The notes under the pieces: model-generated
What the model saw: the letters and a program-made list of their open reading frames with translations, nothing else
Told to the model about the DNA's origin: nothing
Databases searched by the model: none
Program-made: the position numbers and the translations under genes
In this document: in pieces, positions 1 through 7,655 of the stretch
Position numbering within the stretch: the first letter of the stretch is position 1
Layout: every line of letters starts with the position of its first letter
Assembly: GCF_002209565.1 (NCBI RefSeq)
Contig: NZ_NJIH01000019.1
Location: 18,193-82,192 of the forward strand
DNA: 64,000 bases
Direction: 5' to 3'
DNA from: Candidimonas nitroreducens
Lineage (GTDB): Bacteria; Pseudomonadota; Gammaproteobacteria; Burkholderiales; Burkholderiaceae_B

Positions 1-182
1 ACGGTGCAGGCCCCGCACAAGCCCAGGCCGCAGCCGAAATGGCTGCCGCGCAGGCCCAGCTCTTCGCGCAGCAAGTCGAGCAGGCTGCGCTGCGCATCCA
101 CTGCGAGCCGGCGCGGCTCGCCATTGACTTCGAACTCCAGCTCCAGGAGCGTGTTCCCGGTGTCGTGCGACATGCCTGCCAT
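1..182 (-). CDS. [2Fe-2S]-binding small subunit of a xanthine dehydrogenase/CoxS-type oxidase (5' part only)
   Basis: The minus strand encodes about 60 residues and then runs off the left edge. The chain contains the plant-ferredoxin-type cluster motif C-x4-C-x2-C (residues CGLGLCGAC, about 51-59), which is typical of the small iron-sulfur subunit of molybdenum hydroxylases (CoxS, isoquinoline or nicotinate oxidoreductase types). Family knowledge: this subunit passes electrons from a Mo subunit to an acceptor. The Mo and FAD or cytochrome partners would lie outside the window. ATG at 182 or at 173 are both possible; the 173 start has a GGCAGGC stretch just upstream. It lies 71 bp behind the Bug receptor gene on the same strand, so receptor and oxidase probably form one unit. 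The substrate cannot be told. Confidence 0.8.
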   Translation of the reverse strand, partial: MAGMSHDTGNTLLELEFEVNGEPRRLAVDAQRSLLDLLREELGLRGSHFGCGLGLCGACT

Positions 183-202
183 CCCTGAATGAAGAAAGGC
201 GC

Positions 203-235
203 GGCGGCTCCGGGGGCCGCTACGAACGAGCCGCC
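203..235 (-). terminator. Weak intercistronic hairpin
   Basis: GGCGGCTC at 203-210 pairs exactly with GAGCCGCC at 228-235 across a 17-nt loop, in the gap between the Bug gene and the iron-sulfur gene. There is no clear U-run, so this could be a weak attenuator or an mRNA-processing hairpin rather than a true terminator. Confidence 0.3.
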
Positions 236-253
236 CGGACGCAAACCGCCCGC

Positions 254-1243
254 TTATTGCACCGAAATATGGGCGTCCTTCACGACCTTGCCCAGATTGC
301 GGATGTCGTCTTCAATGTATTTCTTGAACTGAACCGTGTTCATGACCATGGGCTCGACCCCGTCCTTGGCCCAGGCCGCCTTGATGTCGGGGCTGGAGGT
401 AATTTCGCTGATCGCCTTGTTGAGCTTTTCCACGACCGCCGCCGGCGTCTTCTTGGGCGCCAGCACGCCCAGCCAGATGTTGGCGTGATAGCCCGGCAGC
501 CCCGCCTCGGCCATGGTGGGCACGTCGGGCAGGATGGAAGAACGCTTGTCGCCGGTGGTGGCGATGGCGTGCACCTTGCCGCCCTTGATCAGCCCGATCA
601 TGGTGGCCGTGGCGTCGAACATGTAGTTCACTTCGCCCGCGACCACCCCGGTGCGCGCCTGGCCGCTGCTCTTGTAGGGTACGTGCACGACGTTGATGCC
701 GGCCATGGATTTGAACAGCTCGCCGGCAATGTGATAGGGCGTGCCGGTGCCCGAACTGGCGTAGTTCAGCTTGCCCGGCTCGGACTTGGCCAGCGCGATG
801 AGTTCTTTCAGTGTGCGGGCCTTGAGCTTGTCATTGGCCACCAGCACCAGGCTCGACTGGTTGATGGGCGCCACGGGCGCGAAATCGCGCAGCAGCTCGT
901 AGGGCTTTTTCTTCAGCAGGGTTTCGTTGACGGTCTGGGTATTGGAATTCACCAGCAAGGTGTAGCCGTCGGGAGGCGAGTTGGCCACATAGGCGGTACC
1001 GATTACCGCGCCCGCGCCCGGCTTGTCTTCGACGATGAAAGTCTGGCCGAGCTTCTGCTGCAGCCTCTGGGCAAGCTGGCGCGCATAGACATCCGCGGAA
1101 CCGCCCGCACCAAATGGTACAACTATGGTCACCGGGTGGTTTGGGTATGTGCCAGCGGCCTGAGCCGATAGCGGCGCGGCAGCGACCAGCAGCGCGGCAA
1201 TACCCGCACATAGAGGAAAGGCCTTGGTTTTCCTTGTAGACAT
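254..1243 (-). CDS. Bug/TctC-family periplasmic receptor (orphan) 1
   Basis: This 329-aa protein is a full-length Bug receptor, the extracytoplasmic solute-binding component of tripartite tricarboxylate transporters. Visible hallmarks are a Sec signal peptide (hydrophobic stretch about 12-27, cleavage near residue 29-30, SAQA/AGTYP), the N-terminal PVTIVVPFGAGGSAD segment, the GYTLL turn and the HVPYK segment. Family knowledge: Bug proteins bind carboxylates, amides or aromatic acids, and some act as sensors. No TctA or TctB membrane genes are nearby. The gene is divergent from the IclR regulator at 1548 and precedes the iron-sulfur oxidase subunit, which suggests it recognises that oxidase's substrate. 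Confidence 0.92.
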   Translation of the reverse strand: MSTRKTKAFPLCAGIAALLVAAAPLSAQAAGTYPNHPVTIVVPFGAGGSADVYARQLAQRLQQKLGQTFIVEDKPGAGAVIGTAYVANSPPDGYTLLVNSNTQTVNETLLKKKPYELLRDFAPVAPINQSSLVLVANDKLKARTLKELIALAKSEPGKLNYASSGTGTPYHIAGELFKSMAGINVVHVPYKSSGQARTGVVAGEVNYMFDATATMIGLIKGGKVHAIATTGDKRSSILPDVPTMAEAGLPGYHANIWLGVLAPKKTPAAVVEKLNKAISEITSSPDIKAAWAKDGVEPMVMNTVQFKKYIEDDIRNLGKVVKDAHISVQ

Positions 1244-1363
1244 GGATTGTCTCCGTTGATAATTTTTTGGTGAAAACGATGCTACTGACAGGGCCGGACA
1301 TGCCGCCCTGCACCGCCTGGCTCATTGCGCAGGCGGCTTTCGGCAATGCAAGCTTAGCACAAA

Positions 1364-1423
1364 AATGTACCTTTCAATACATTTAATGTACCAATATAGA
1401 CATTAATCTGTGTTCTGTACATT
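1364..1423. promoter_or_regulatory. Probable IclR operator cluster in the 304-bp divergent spacer
   Basis: The spacer between the Bug gene (start 1243) and the IclR gene (start 1548) is unusually AT-rich here. It has a perfect 13-bp palindrome TACATT-T-AATGTA (1378-1390). It also has AATGTACC at 1364-1371 and again at 1385-1392, exactly 21 bp apart, and an inverted copy GTACATT at 1417-1423. Phased half-sites of one motif in a divergent promoter next to an IclR gene are expected for an IclR-type operator controlling both directions. The rest of the spacer shows nothing recognisable. Confidence 0.6.
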
Positions 1424-1547
1424 GACGCTGGGCAGCCGCGACATTCGCTAGTCGCGAGCAGGCCGGCGCTCGCGTTGCGCGCCCCTGGCTTAACCGGTAT
1501 CCTCCCTCGCATGACTGAGCGGCCAGGACACTAGTGACATCATTCCC

Positions 1548-2264
1548 ATGACACCATCCCCCCATCAGGACACTTCCACAGACGGCGTAGCTGCCGTCGA
1601 CCGTGCGCTGGCTATCGTCGACGCCGTTGCCAACCGATCCGAGCCCATCACCCTGGCCGACTTGTCCCGCGCCACCGGTTTCTACAAAAGCACTTTGCTG
1701 CGGCTCATCGTATCGCTCGAGAAGGCCGCGCTGGTGGTGCGCCGCACCGACGGCCGCTACACCCTGGGGCCCTACGCGCACCGGCTGGGGTGCGCCTATG
1801 AAGCCACCTACCAGATCACCGAGACGATACTGCCACTGTTGCAGGAGCTGGTCGACAATGGCAGCGAAAGCGCCTCTTTCCACGTCTATCACGACGTCGG
1901 GCTGCGCCAATGCCTGTTGCGCGTGGATTCACACCACTCCACGCTGGATCGCATCCGCGTGGGCGACCTGCTGCCCCTGAGCCGGGGCGCCGCCGGCCGG
2001 CTGATCAGCAACTATGTCGTCAAGCGGCAGCTCGAGGGCGAGGACGGCCTGCTGGTGATCTCGATGGGGGAACGCGACCCGAACTGCGCGGCGGTGGCCG
2101 CGCCGGTCTTTGGGCCCGACGGCGGGCTGCACGGCGCCATTTCACTGTCCGGCCCCAAAGAACGGTTCACGCCGCAGGCGATCAAGAAGATGTCCCACCT
2201 TGTGCAGGACGCGGCGCAGTCGGCCACCCGGTCGCTGGGCGGCCACTGGCCCGCGGCAAAATAA
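1548..2264 (+). CDS. IclR-family transcriptional regulator
   Basis: This 238-aa protein has the IclR layout. An N-terminal winged helix-turn-helix (about residues 14-75, containing DLSRATGFYKSTLLRLI and the wing YTLGPYA) is followed by an effector-binding GAF-like domain (about 85-230). Length is normal for the family. It is divergent from the Bug receptor at 254-1243 and most likely controls that receptor and oxidase unit through the AATGTAC sites at 1364-1423. The effector is unknown, presumably the oxidase substrate or a product. It converges on the MBL hydrolase gene with a 27-bp gap. Confidence 0.9.
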   Translation: MTPSPHQDTSTDGVAAVDRALAIVDAVANRSEPITLADLSRATGFYKSTLLRLIVSLEKAALVVRRTDGRYTLGPYAHRLGCAYEATYQITETILPLLQELVDNGSESASFHVYHDVGLRQCLLRVDSHHSTLDRIRVGDLLPLSRGAAGRLISNYVVKRQLEGEDGLLVISMGERDPNCAAVAAPVFGPDGGLHGAISLSGPKERFTPQAIKKMSHLVQDAAQSATRSLGGHWPAAK

Positions 2265-2291
2265 CGCGGCCGCGCGCCATCGGCGGCGCGG

Positions 2292-3143
2292 CTATTGCCC
2301 GTCGGCCAGCGGCGCTTCGTGCAGGATCGCGATGCCGGTGCTGGCCGCAGACGGCTCCGCCGAAGGGCTGCCGCCCGCACACGCAGGGCCCCGGTATGCC
2401 GGATAACGCTGCAGCACCAGCGGATCATGCCCCGGCACGATGTGTTCCGGCGAGTCGGCGGCCGCGTACAGCCTGGCATAGCCCGACAGCATGTCCGCCA
2501 CGTTGTAGACGATGGGAAATGGCCGCCCGCCGCCCATATTGTCGTAATAATGGCTGGCATCCGAGGCCAGCACCACCCAGCCGCGCCGCGTATGCACGCG
2601 CACGGCCTGCAGGCCTTTGGTGTGGCCGCCGATCTTCATCAGGTGCATGCCGGGCAGCAGCTCCTGGTCGCCGTCATGGAACACGACGCGATCCGCGTAG
2701 ACATGCCGCACCAGCGCCACCACGTCCTCTACCGCGTAGGCGTGGCGCAGGGTCTCGTGGCACATGCAGCGCCCGGTGGCGTAGTCGAGCTCGGCATCCT
2801 GGACGTGGAAGCGGGCGCGCGGCAGCAGATCGAGATTGCCCGCGTGATCGTAATGCAGATGCGTCAGTATCACATCGTCCACATCGCCGGGCGCCACGCC
2901 CAGCGCAGCCAGGGACTGCACCGGGCAGCACAGCATCTCGCGCCGGCGGCGTGCGGCCATTGCGGCGTTGAAGCCGGTATCCACCAGCACGACGCGCTCG
3001 GCCGAGCGCGCCAGCCAGACGAAGAAATCCATGGGCATGTCGCCGTCGTGCGGGTCTCCGCCCAGGAAGTTGTCGCGCCGCTGGCGCGGCATCCGCGCAT
3101 AGCGTATGGCGTACAGTTCGAACTCAGGCAAGGCCGCAGACAT
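2292..3143 (-). CDS. Metallo-beta-lactamase-fold hydrolase, N-acyl-homoserine-lactonase-like
   Basis: This 283-aa protein has a complete dinuclear-zinc site: THLHYDH (His95, His97, Asp99, His100), His174 in IGGHTKG, Asp195 in ASDAS and His239 in VPGHDP. The pattern and length match the AHL-lactonase-like branch of the superfamily (AiiA/AttM type), whose members open lactone rings. No signal peptide is seen, so it acts in the cytoplasm. It is the last gene of the minus-strand set MmgE/PrpD - Bug - MBL (gap 36 bp), so opening a lactone intermediate of that catabolic route is more likely than quorum quenching. That role is inferred. Confidence 0.85.
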   Translation of the reverse strand: MSAALPEFELYAIRYARMPRQRRDNFLGGDPHDGDMPMDFFVWLARSAERVVLVDTGFNAAMAARRRREMLCCPVQSLAALGVAPGDVDDVILTHLHYDHAGNLDLLPRARFHVQDAELDYATGRCMCHETLRHAYAVEDVVALVRHVYADRVVFHDGDQELLPGMHLMKIGGHTKGLQAVRVHTRRGWVVLASDASHYYDNMGGGRPFPIVYNVADMLSGYARLYAAADSPEHIVPGHDPLVLQRYPAYRGPACAGGSPSAEPSAASTGIAILHEAPLADGQ

Positions 3144-3179
3144 GGTGGTTCTCCGGTTTGGCGAGCAGGCCGATCGCCG

Positions 3180-4178
3180 TCAATTAGTGGGTTCGATGCC
3201 TGCATCCTTCACGACCTGGCCCCACTTGCCATATTCCGCGTCCAGGAACTTCCGAAAGTCCGCGGTCGTGGGGCTGATGGACACCTCTACGCCCGCCTTG
3301 GCCAGTATCTTGCCGACCTGGGGCTGCTTCATCACTTCCAGCAGCGCGCCATGCAGCTTGTCGACGACGGGCTGCGGGGTTTTCGCGGGCGCCAGCAGCG
3401 CAATCCAGTTGGCCGCGACAAAGCCCGGATACCCCTGCTCGACGGATGTCGGAAGCTTGGGCATGAAGGCGGATCGGGTCTCGCCGGCCAGGGCAATGCC
3501 GCGCAGCTTGTCCGCGACCACGTGCGGATAGACCGCCGGCAGATCGACCACCACCCCGTCGACATGCCCGGCCAGTGTATCGGACACGGCCGGCGCCGCC
3601 CCCTTGTAGGGGACATGCACGAAACGGGCCTCGGGCGCCGCCTTCTTCAGCAGCTCTATGGCCAGGTGAGGCAGGCCGCCCGTGCCCGAAGAGGCCAGGG
3701 TCACGCTGCGGGTCTTGGCGAGCGCCACCAGCTCTTTCAAGTCGTGCGCGGGCACGCCGGGATGCACGGCCAGCACTTCGGGCGTAATGCCGATCAGGCT
3801 AATGTCGGCGAAATCCTTGCGCGCGTCATAAGGGACATGCTTCTGCGTATGCGGCAGGATGACCAGCGGGCTGGCGCTGGAAACAAACAGCGTATAGCCA
3901 TCGGGCTCAGCACGCGCGACATGGCCGGCGCCTATCATGCCGGCAGCGCCCGGGCGATTCTCGACCACCACCGGGACACCCAGCATCTTGGCCAAGGGCT
4001 GGGAAATGGCGCGTGCCGTGATGTCGTTGGAACCGCCGGGCGAAAACGCCACCACCAGCGTGATGGGCCGATCGGGGAAGCCGGCGGCAGAGGCGGCGCT
4101 TAAGGGCAGCAGCCCCGCAACGCCGGCGCCCAGGGCGAGGGCCGCGCGCCGGGCGCGCCGTAGAATACTTGCATACAT
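3180..4178 (-). CDS. Bug/TctC-family periplasmic receptor (orphan) 2
   Basis: A 332-aa receptor with a signal peptide cleaved near residue 31 (SAASA/AGFPD), ITLVVAFSPGGSND at the mature N terminus and HVPYKGAAPA in the middle. It is the middle gene of a probable operon, 42 bp after the MmgE/PrpD gene and 36 bp before the MBL hydrolase. It is therefore the likely substrate receptor for the pathway formed by these genes and the divergent dehydrogenase arm at 6088-9707. The ligand is unknown; a C4-C6 carboxylate would fit the enzymes (inference). Confidence 0.92.
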   Translation of the reverse strand: MYASILRRARRAALALGAGVAGLLPLSAASAAGFPDRPITLVVAFSPGGSNDITARAISQPLAKMLGVPVVVENRPGAAGMIGAGHVARAEPDGYTLFVSSASPLVILPHTQKHVPYDARKDFADISLIGITPEVLAVHPGVPAHDLKELVALAKTRSVTLASSGTGGLPHLAIELLKKAAPEARFVHVPYKGAAPAVSDTLAGHVDGVVVDLPAVYPHVVADKLRGIALAGETRSAFMPKLPTSVEQGYPGFVAANWIALLAPAKTPQPVVDKLHGALLEVMKQPQVGKILAKAGVEVSISPTTADFRKFLDAEYGKWGQVVKDAGIEPTN

Positions 4179-4220
4179 GGGGTCATCTCCTTCCTGTTGG
4201 CATGTTCGGGCCGGGTCTGA

Positions 4221-5588
4221 TCAGGCCGCAGTGCCCGGCTTCAAGATATCGGCCGCATCGCCTGCCGCCTCGATGGCCAGGCAGAATTCCAGCAGCCGGG
4301 CTGCGGCCGGGTCGCCCAGAACCGGGGCGGCCAGGCCGCGGAATTTTTCCGCCAGTTGCGCGTCGCTCATGGGGTGGTCGAGGCTGCCCAGCGCGGATTG
4401 GGTAACTTGCTCCAACACCCTTCCGTCGCGCAGATGCACAGTGACCGCCGCCTGGTTGTCCGCCAGGCCGGCATCGGCGGCCGCCTGCGTGCGCTCCTGC
4501 AGCGCGCGCACCGCCGGCTCCGTCACGCAGGCGATCTGCCCCTGGGCGATGCCTGCCGCGCCATGAACCAGCGCCGCGGCGGCCCAGTGGAACAGGCTGA
4601 CCTGGGCGTCGAACTCGTTGTCCGGCAGCTTGCGCCAGGTCAGGTTCAGCGCATCCGGATGCACTCGCAGATCCATGCGCAACACATCCTCGTGGCGCAC
4701 ACCCTGCTCACGGGCGAGATGCAGGCAGGCGTCGATGGCCGGATGGATCACTATCCCGCAGGGATAGGGCTTGTAGGTGTTGTTCAGAAATTCGTAGCAA
4801 GTGCCCAGATCTTGCCGGATCAGCGCCGCGTCGGTGGCGCCGGTCAGCACCTGCAGCAAGCCATTTTGCCCGTCGACGGCGTGAGAGCCGCAGGCGAAAT
4901 CCGCCGAAGCCATGTAGGCGGCTTCCACCCCGTTGCGCGCGGCCAGCCCGGGCACATAGGTAATCGCCATGCTGCCGTGCGTGGCGCGGAACCCGCAAGC
5001 CTGCGCGGCGGCCAGGCCAATCGCATACACCATGCGCTCGGCCGTCAGGCCCAGCAGCCGCCCCACCGCGGCGGCGGCTCCGATCCCGCCCGACAGGCCC
5101 GTCATGTACCAACCCAGGCTGGCGCCGCCGGATTTGATGGCGCAACTGACGCGGCACTCCAGCTCCAGCCCCACGACCAGCGCGGCCATGAGGTCGCGGC
5201 CGGGCACCGGGCTGCCCGAGCGGGCCAGCTTGGCCGCCACCGCAAGCAGCGCCGCAGCGACCGGCCCGGTGGGGTGCGTGATAGTGGCCAGGTGGGTGTC
5301 GTCGTAAGTGTGCGCGGAAGAACTCAGGCATCCCAGCAGCGCAGCATGCGATACGCCGACGCACTCACGCCGCGCGAGCAGCGGCACCTCGCCGCGGGAC
5401 TCCATGGCAACGATGCCGCGTACGGCGGCATCCATGGTGGCGGTGCGGGCTCCGCCCACGGCGCACGCCACCCAATTCAACCATGCGCGGCCGGCTTCGC
5501 GGCGCACCGTGCCGGGCAGGTTCGACCAGTCCAGATCCACGGCAAATTCCGCCATATGAGGTGCAACACTGGCCTGCTGGTATGCCAT
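4221..5588 (-). CDS. MmgE/PrpD-family dehydratase/isomerase
   Basis: This 455-aa cytoplasmic protein is similar throughout to the MmgE/PrpD family (2-methylcitrate dehydratase, cis-aconitate decarboxylase, iminodisuccinate epimerase). Supporting segments are the HTYDDTH-containing N-terminal region, the GGIGAAAAVGRLLGL helix and the KPYPCGIVIHPAIDA segment that is conserved in the family. Length is normal. The family is catalytically diverse, so a specific reaction cannot be assigned. It is the first gene of the operon with Bug and MBL and has the phased AGAACAA sites 38-66 bp upstream of its ATG. Dehydration of a branched hydroxy-dicarboxylate is a reasonable guess. Confidence 0.85.
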   Translation of the reverse strand: MAYQQASVAPHMAEFAVDLDWSNLPGTVRREAGRAWLNWVACAVGGARTATMDAAVRGIVAMESRGEVPLLARRECVGVSHAALLGCLSSSAHTYDDTHLATITHPTGPVAAALLAVAAKLARSGSPVPGRDLMAALVVGLELECRVSCAIKSGGASLGWYMTGLSGGIGAAAAVGRLLGLTAERMVYAIGLAAAQACGFRATHGSMAITYVPGLAARNGVEAAYMASADFACGSHAVDGQNGLLQVLTGATDAALIRQDLGTCYEFLNNTYKPYPCGIVIHPAIDACLHLAREQGVRHEDVLRMDLRVHPDALNLTWRKLPDNEFDAQVSLFHWAAAALVHGAAGIAQGQIACVTEPAVRALQERTQAAADAGLADNQAAVTVHLRDGRVLEQVTQSALGSLDHPMSDAQLAEKFRGLAAPVLGDPAAARLLEFCLAIEAAGDAADILKPGTAA

Positions 5589-5625
5589 TCCCTTGCCTCC
5601 AAGTCTACTGAGGGTTTGCTTTAAA

Positions 5626-5653
5626 TTGTTCTGTCTGACAGACCGATTGTTCT
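5626..5653 (-). promoter_or_regulatory. Paired AGAACAA operator upstream of the MmgE/PrpD operon
   Basis: On the minus strand AGAACAA occurs at 5653-5647 and again at 5632-5626, exactly 21 bp apart. A perfect 13-bp palindrome TCTGTC-T-GACAGA (5630-5642) lies between. The arrangement mirrors the AGAACA pair in front of the divergent aldehyde dehydrogenase gene at 5973-6000, so one regulator probably controls both arms. No regulator gene is adjacent, so its identity is open. Confidence 0.55.
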
Positions 5654-5818
5654 TTTTATTTGGATTCTACAACGCTGCCGAAGGCGATGCAATGCCATCG
5701 CCCATGCCCAGCCACCCCGCACGGCAAAATCAGCGTGCCGGACAGCGCCCAGCACGGGAACAGATGCAGGAACAAATACGAAGCTTGCCATGCATGGCGC
5801 GCGCGGCGACACAGCACG

Positions 5819-5925
5819 GCCTGGCATGACCTGGCCAAGCCTGGCGTGGCGTGGCCTGGCCTGGCCTTGGCGCAGGCGTAGCACAAGACAACACAACACA
5901 GCACAGACGCAAGCCAAGACGCCGG
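5819..5925. repeat. Low-complexity TGGCC/ACAACA tract inside the divergent spacer
   Basis: Within the 499-bp gene-free spacer 5589-6087, about 5819-5870 is a degenerate run of CCTGG/TGGCG units. About 5880-5915 is a purine/AC-rich run built from ACAAC and ACAGC units. It is not a clean tandem array. Short open frames here are compositional artefacts. It separates the two mirrored operator and promoter blocks. Confidence 0.5.
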
Positions 5926-5932
5926 GCGAGGC

Positions 5933-6000
5933 TTGACAAGCAATTTTGGGCGGTGCAGAATTTTTAAATATCAGAACAACAGTTCTTTCCAACAGAACAT
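5933..6000 (+). promoter_or_regulatory. Sigma-70-like promoter and paired AGAACA operator of the aldehyde dehydrogenase operon
   Basis: TTGACA (5933-5938) is followed after 17 bp by CAGAAT (5956-5961), a reasonable -35/-10 pair. Just downstream of the predicted start lie AGAACAA (5973-5979) and AGAACAT (5994-6000), 21 bp apart, with an inverted AGTTCT (5981-5986) between them. Position over and after the transcription start suggests repression. The same paired motif precedes the opposite operon at 5626-5653. Confidence 0.55.
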
Positions 6001-6087
6001 TTAAGACAGGCGCGAGGCTGCTCATGCTCTCAGGGATGGGCAGCCGTTCGATTTTGCCTACCTCCGCGCCGCACCTCACTTTTTTGG

Positions 6088-7554
6088 ATGAGCATGCAAA
6101 CAACTCTCGATCCCGACAACACCAAGCCCATGCTGATAGGCGGCGAATGGGTCGCCGGCCGGCTCCCGGCCCTGGAATCCATCAATCCAAGCACCGGCCA
6201 GCGCAACTACCTGATCGCCGCGGCCGACGACGCGCTGGTGGACAATGCCGTGGAAGCCGCCGCGCGCGCCGCCGCCCAACCGGCCTGGCGCGACATGCTG
6301 CCCCATCACCGGGCCGGCCTGCTGCGCGGCATCGCCGACGGCATAGACCGCCACGCCCAAACCCTGGCCACACTGCAAATGACGGAAAACGGCAAGGTCT
6401 GGGCCGAGTGCAAGGCACAGGCCGCCAGCGCGGCGGCCACGTTCCGTTATTACGCGGGGGTGTGCGAAACCCTGGCCGCCGAGGTAACGCCGGCACGCGG
6501 CAACTACCTGTCGATGACACACTATGCGCCGTACGGCGTCATCGCCGCCATCACACCCTGGAACTCGCCGATGACCATGGAGGCGCAGAAAGTGGCGCCG
6601 GCCCTGGCGGCCGGCAACGCCGTCGTCCTCAAGCCGTCCGAGGTCACGTCTTCACCGGCCCTCGAACTCGGCCGCATCGCGCTGGAAGCGGGCCTGCCGC
6701 CCGGCGTCCTGAACGTGGTCACGGGCCCGGGCGCCTCTGTCGGCAAGCGCCTGGTGGAACATCCCCGCGTGCGCATGGTGTCCTTCACCGGCGGCACGGC
6801 CACCGGCCGCGCCATCGCGCACGCCGCCGCGGAAAAACTGATGCCCGTGGCGCTCGAACTGGGCGGCAAGTCGCCGCATATCGTGTTCGCCGACGCCGAC
6901 CTGGACGCGGCCATCGAAGGCGTCATCGGCGGCATCTTCGAAGGCAGCGGCCAATCGTGCGTAGCCGGCTCGCGGCTCTATGTGCAACGCCGCGTCGCCC
7001 AGCGCTTCCTGGAAAAGCTGGTGGCCCGCGCCCAGCGCCTGAAGGTCGATCTTCCCGACGCCCAAGGCGCGCAGATGGGGCCGATCGCCTCGTTCGCGCA
7101 TCGCGGCAAGATCGAACGCCTGGTCGAATCAGCGCGCAGCGACGGCGCCGAGGTGCTGCTCGGCGGCAGCCGCCCCGGCGACGAGCGCTTGCGGGCCGGA
7201 GCCTTCTATCTTCCCACCATCCTCGGCGGCCTGGGAAGCGAGGCCCAAGCCGTGCGGGAAGAGATCTTCGGGCCGGTATTGTGCGCCCTGGCATTCGATG
7301 ACGAAGACGATCTCATCGAGCAGGCCAACGACAGCGTCTACGGCCTGGCCTCGGGCGTATGGACTGCCGACTACCGCCGCGCCTGGCGCGTCGCCAAACG
7401 CCTGGAGGCGGGCAGCGTCTGGATCAACACCTACAAGCAGCTTTCCATCTCTACGCCGTTCGGGGGCTTCAAGCACAGCGGCATCGGCCGCGAAAAGGGC
7501 GTCCAGGGGCTACGCCTGTATCAACAGTCCCAGGGCATCTACTTCGGCATGTAG
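6088..7554 (+). CDS. NAD(P)-dependent aldehyde dehydrogenase
   Basis: This 488-aa protein is a complete ALDH-superfamily enzyme that oxidises an aldehyde or semialdehyde to the acid. Visible residues are Asn159 in TPWNSP, Lys182 in LKPSE, the GGTATG cofactor loop, Glu258 in LELGGKSP and the nucleophile Cys291 in GQSC. ATG at 6094 is an alternative start. It heads a plus-strand set with the hydroxyisobutyrate-dehydrogenase-like gene (101-bp gap) and the lyase at 8838. This order suggests alcohol to semialdehyde to acid oxidation steps that match the divergent PrpD operon. The substrate is not determinable. Confidence 0.92.
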   Translation: MSMQTTLDPDNTKPMLIGGEWVAGRLPALESINPSTGQRNYLIAAADDALVDNAVEAAARAAAQPAWRDMLPHHRAGLLRGIADGIDRHAQTLATLQMTENGKVWAECKAQAASAAATFRYYAGVCETLAAEVTPARGNYLSMTHYAPYGVIAAITPWNSPMTMEAQKVAPALAAGNAVVLKPSEVTSSPALELGRIALEAGLPPGVLNVVTGPGASVGKRLVEHPRVRMVSFTGGTATGRAIAHAAAEKLMPVALELGGKSPHIVFADADLDAAIEGVIGGIFEGSGQSCVAGSRLYVQRRVAQRFLEKLVARAQRLKVDLPDAQGAQMGPIASFAHRGKIERLVESARSDGAEVLLGGSRPGDERLRAGAFYLPTILGGLGSEAQAVREEIFGPVLCALAFDDEDDLIEQANDSVYGLASGVWTADYRRAWRVAKRLEAGSVWINTYKQLSISTPFGGFKHSGIGREKGVQGLRLYQQSQGIYFGM

Positions 7555-7655
7555 CGGCTCTTTGGGCGCGCATGGCGCACATGGCGCGCCTGCGCCGTCG
7601 CCCGACGCACTTTCCCGGCATTTTCCATTCGAACTTTTTCTCCGGAATCTTGGCA

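Noticed and set aside
2292..3143. Quorum-quenching role for the lactonase-like MBL protein
   Set aside because: The zinc site fits AHL lactonases, but operon context with PrpD and Bug points to a catabolic lactone; no acyl-homoserine-lactone genes are visible.
4356..5624. A long plus-strand open frame (422 codons) opposite the MmgE/PrpD gene, and similar long antisense frames elsewhere
   Set aside because: High GC gives long open frames on the complementary strand; their His/Arg/Gly-rich translations match no family, and the opposite strand carries a recognisable enzyme.
5593..6103. Short frames in the low-complexity spacer between the PrpD and ALDH genes
   Set aside because: Compositional artefacts of CCTGG and ACAAC runs; they overlap the promoters and lack ribosome-binding sites.
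7359..7655. N-terminal extension of the hydroxyisobutyrate-dehydrogenase-like frame
   Set aside because: It overlaps the end of the aldehyde dehydrogenase gene, and the Rossmann motif begins right after ATG 7656.
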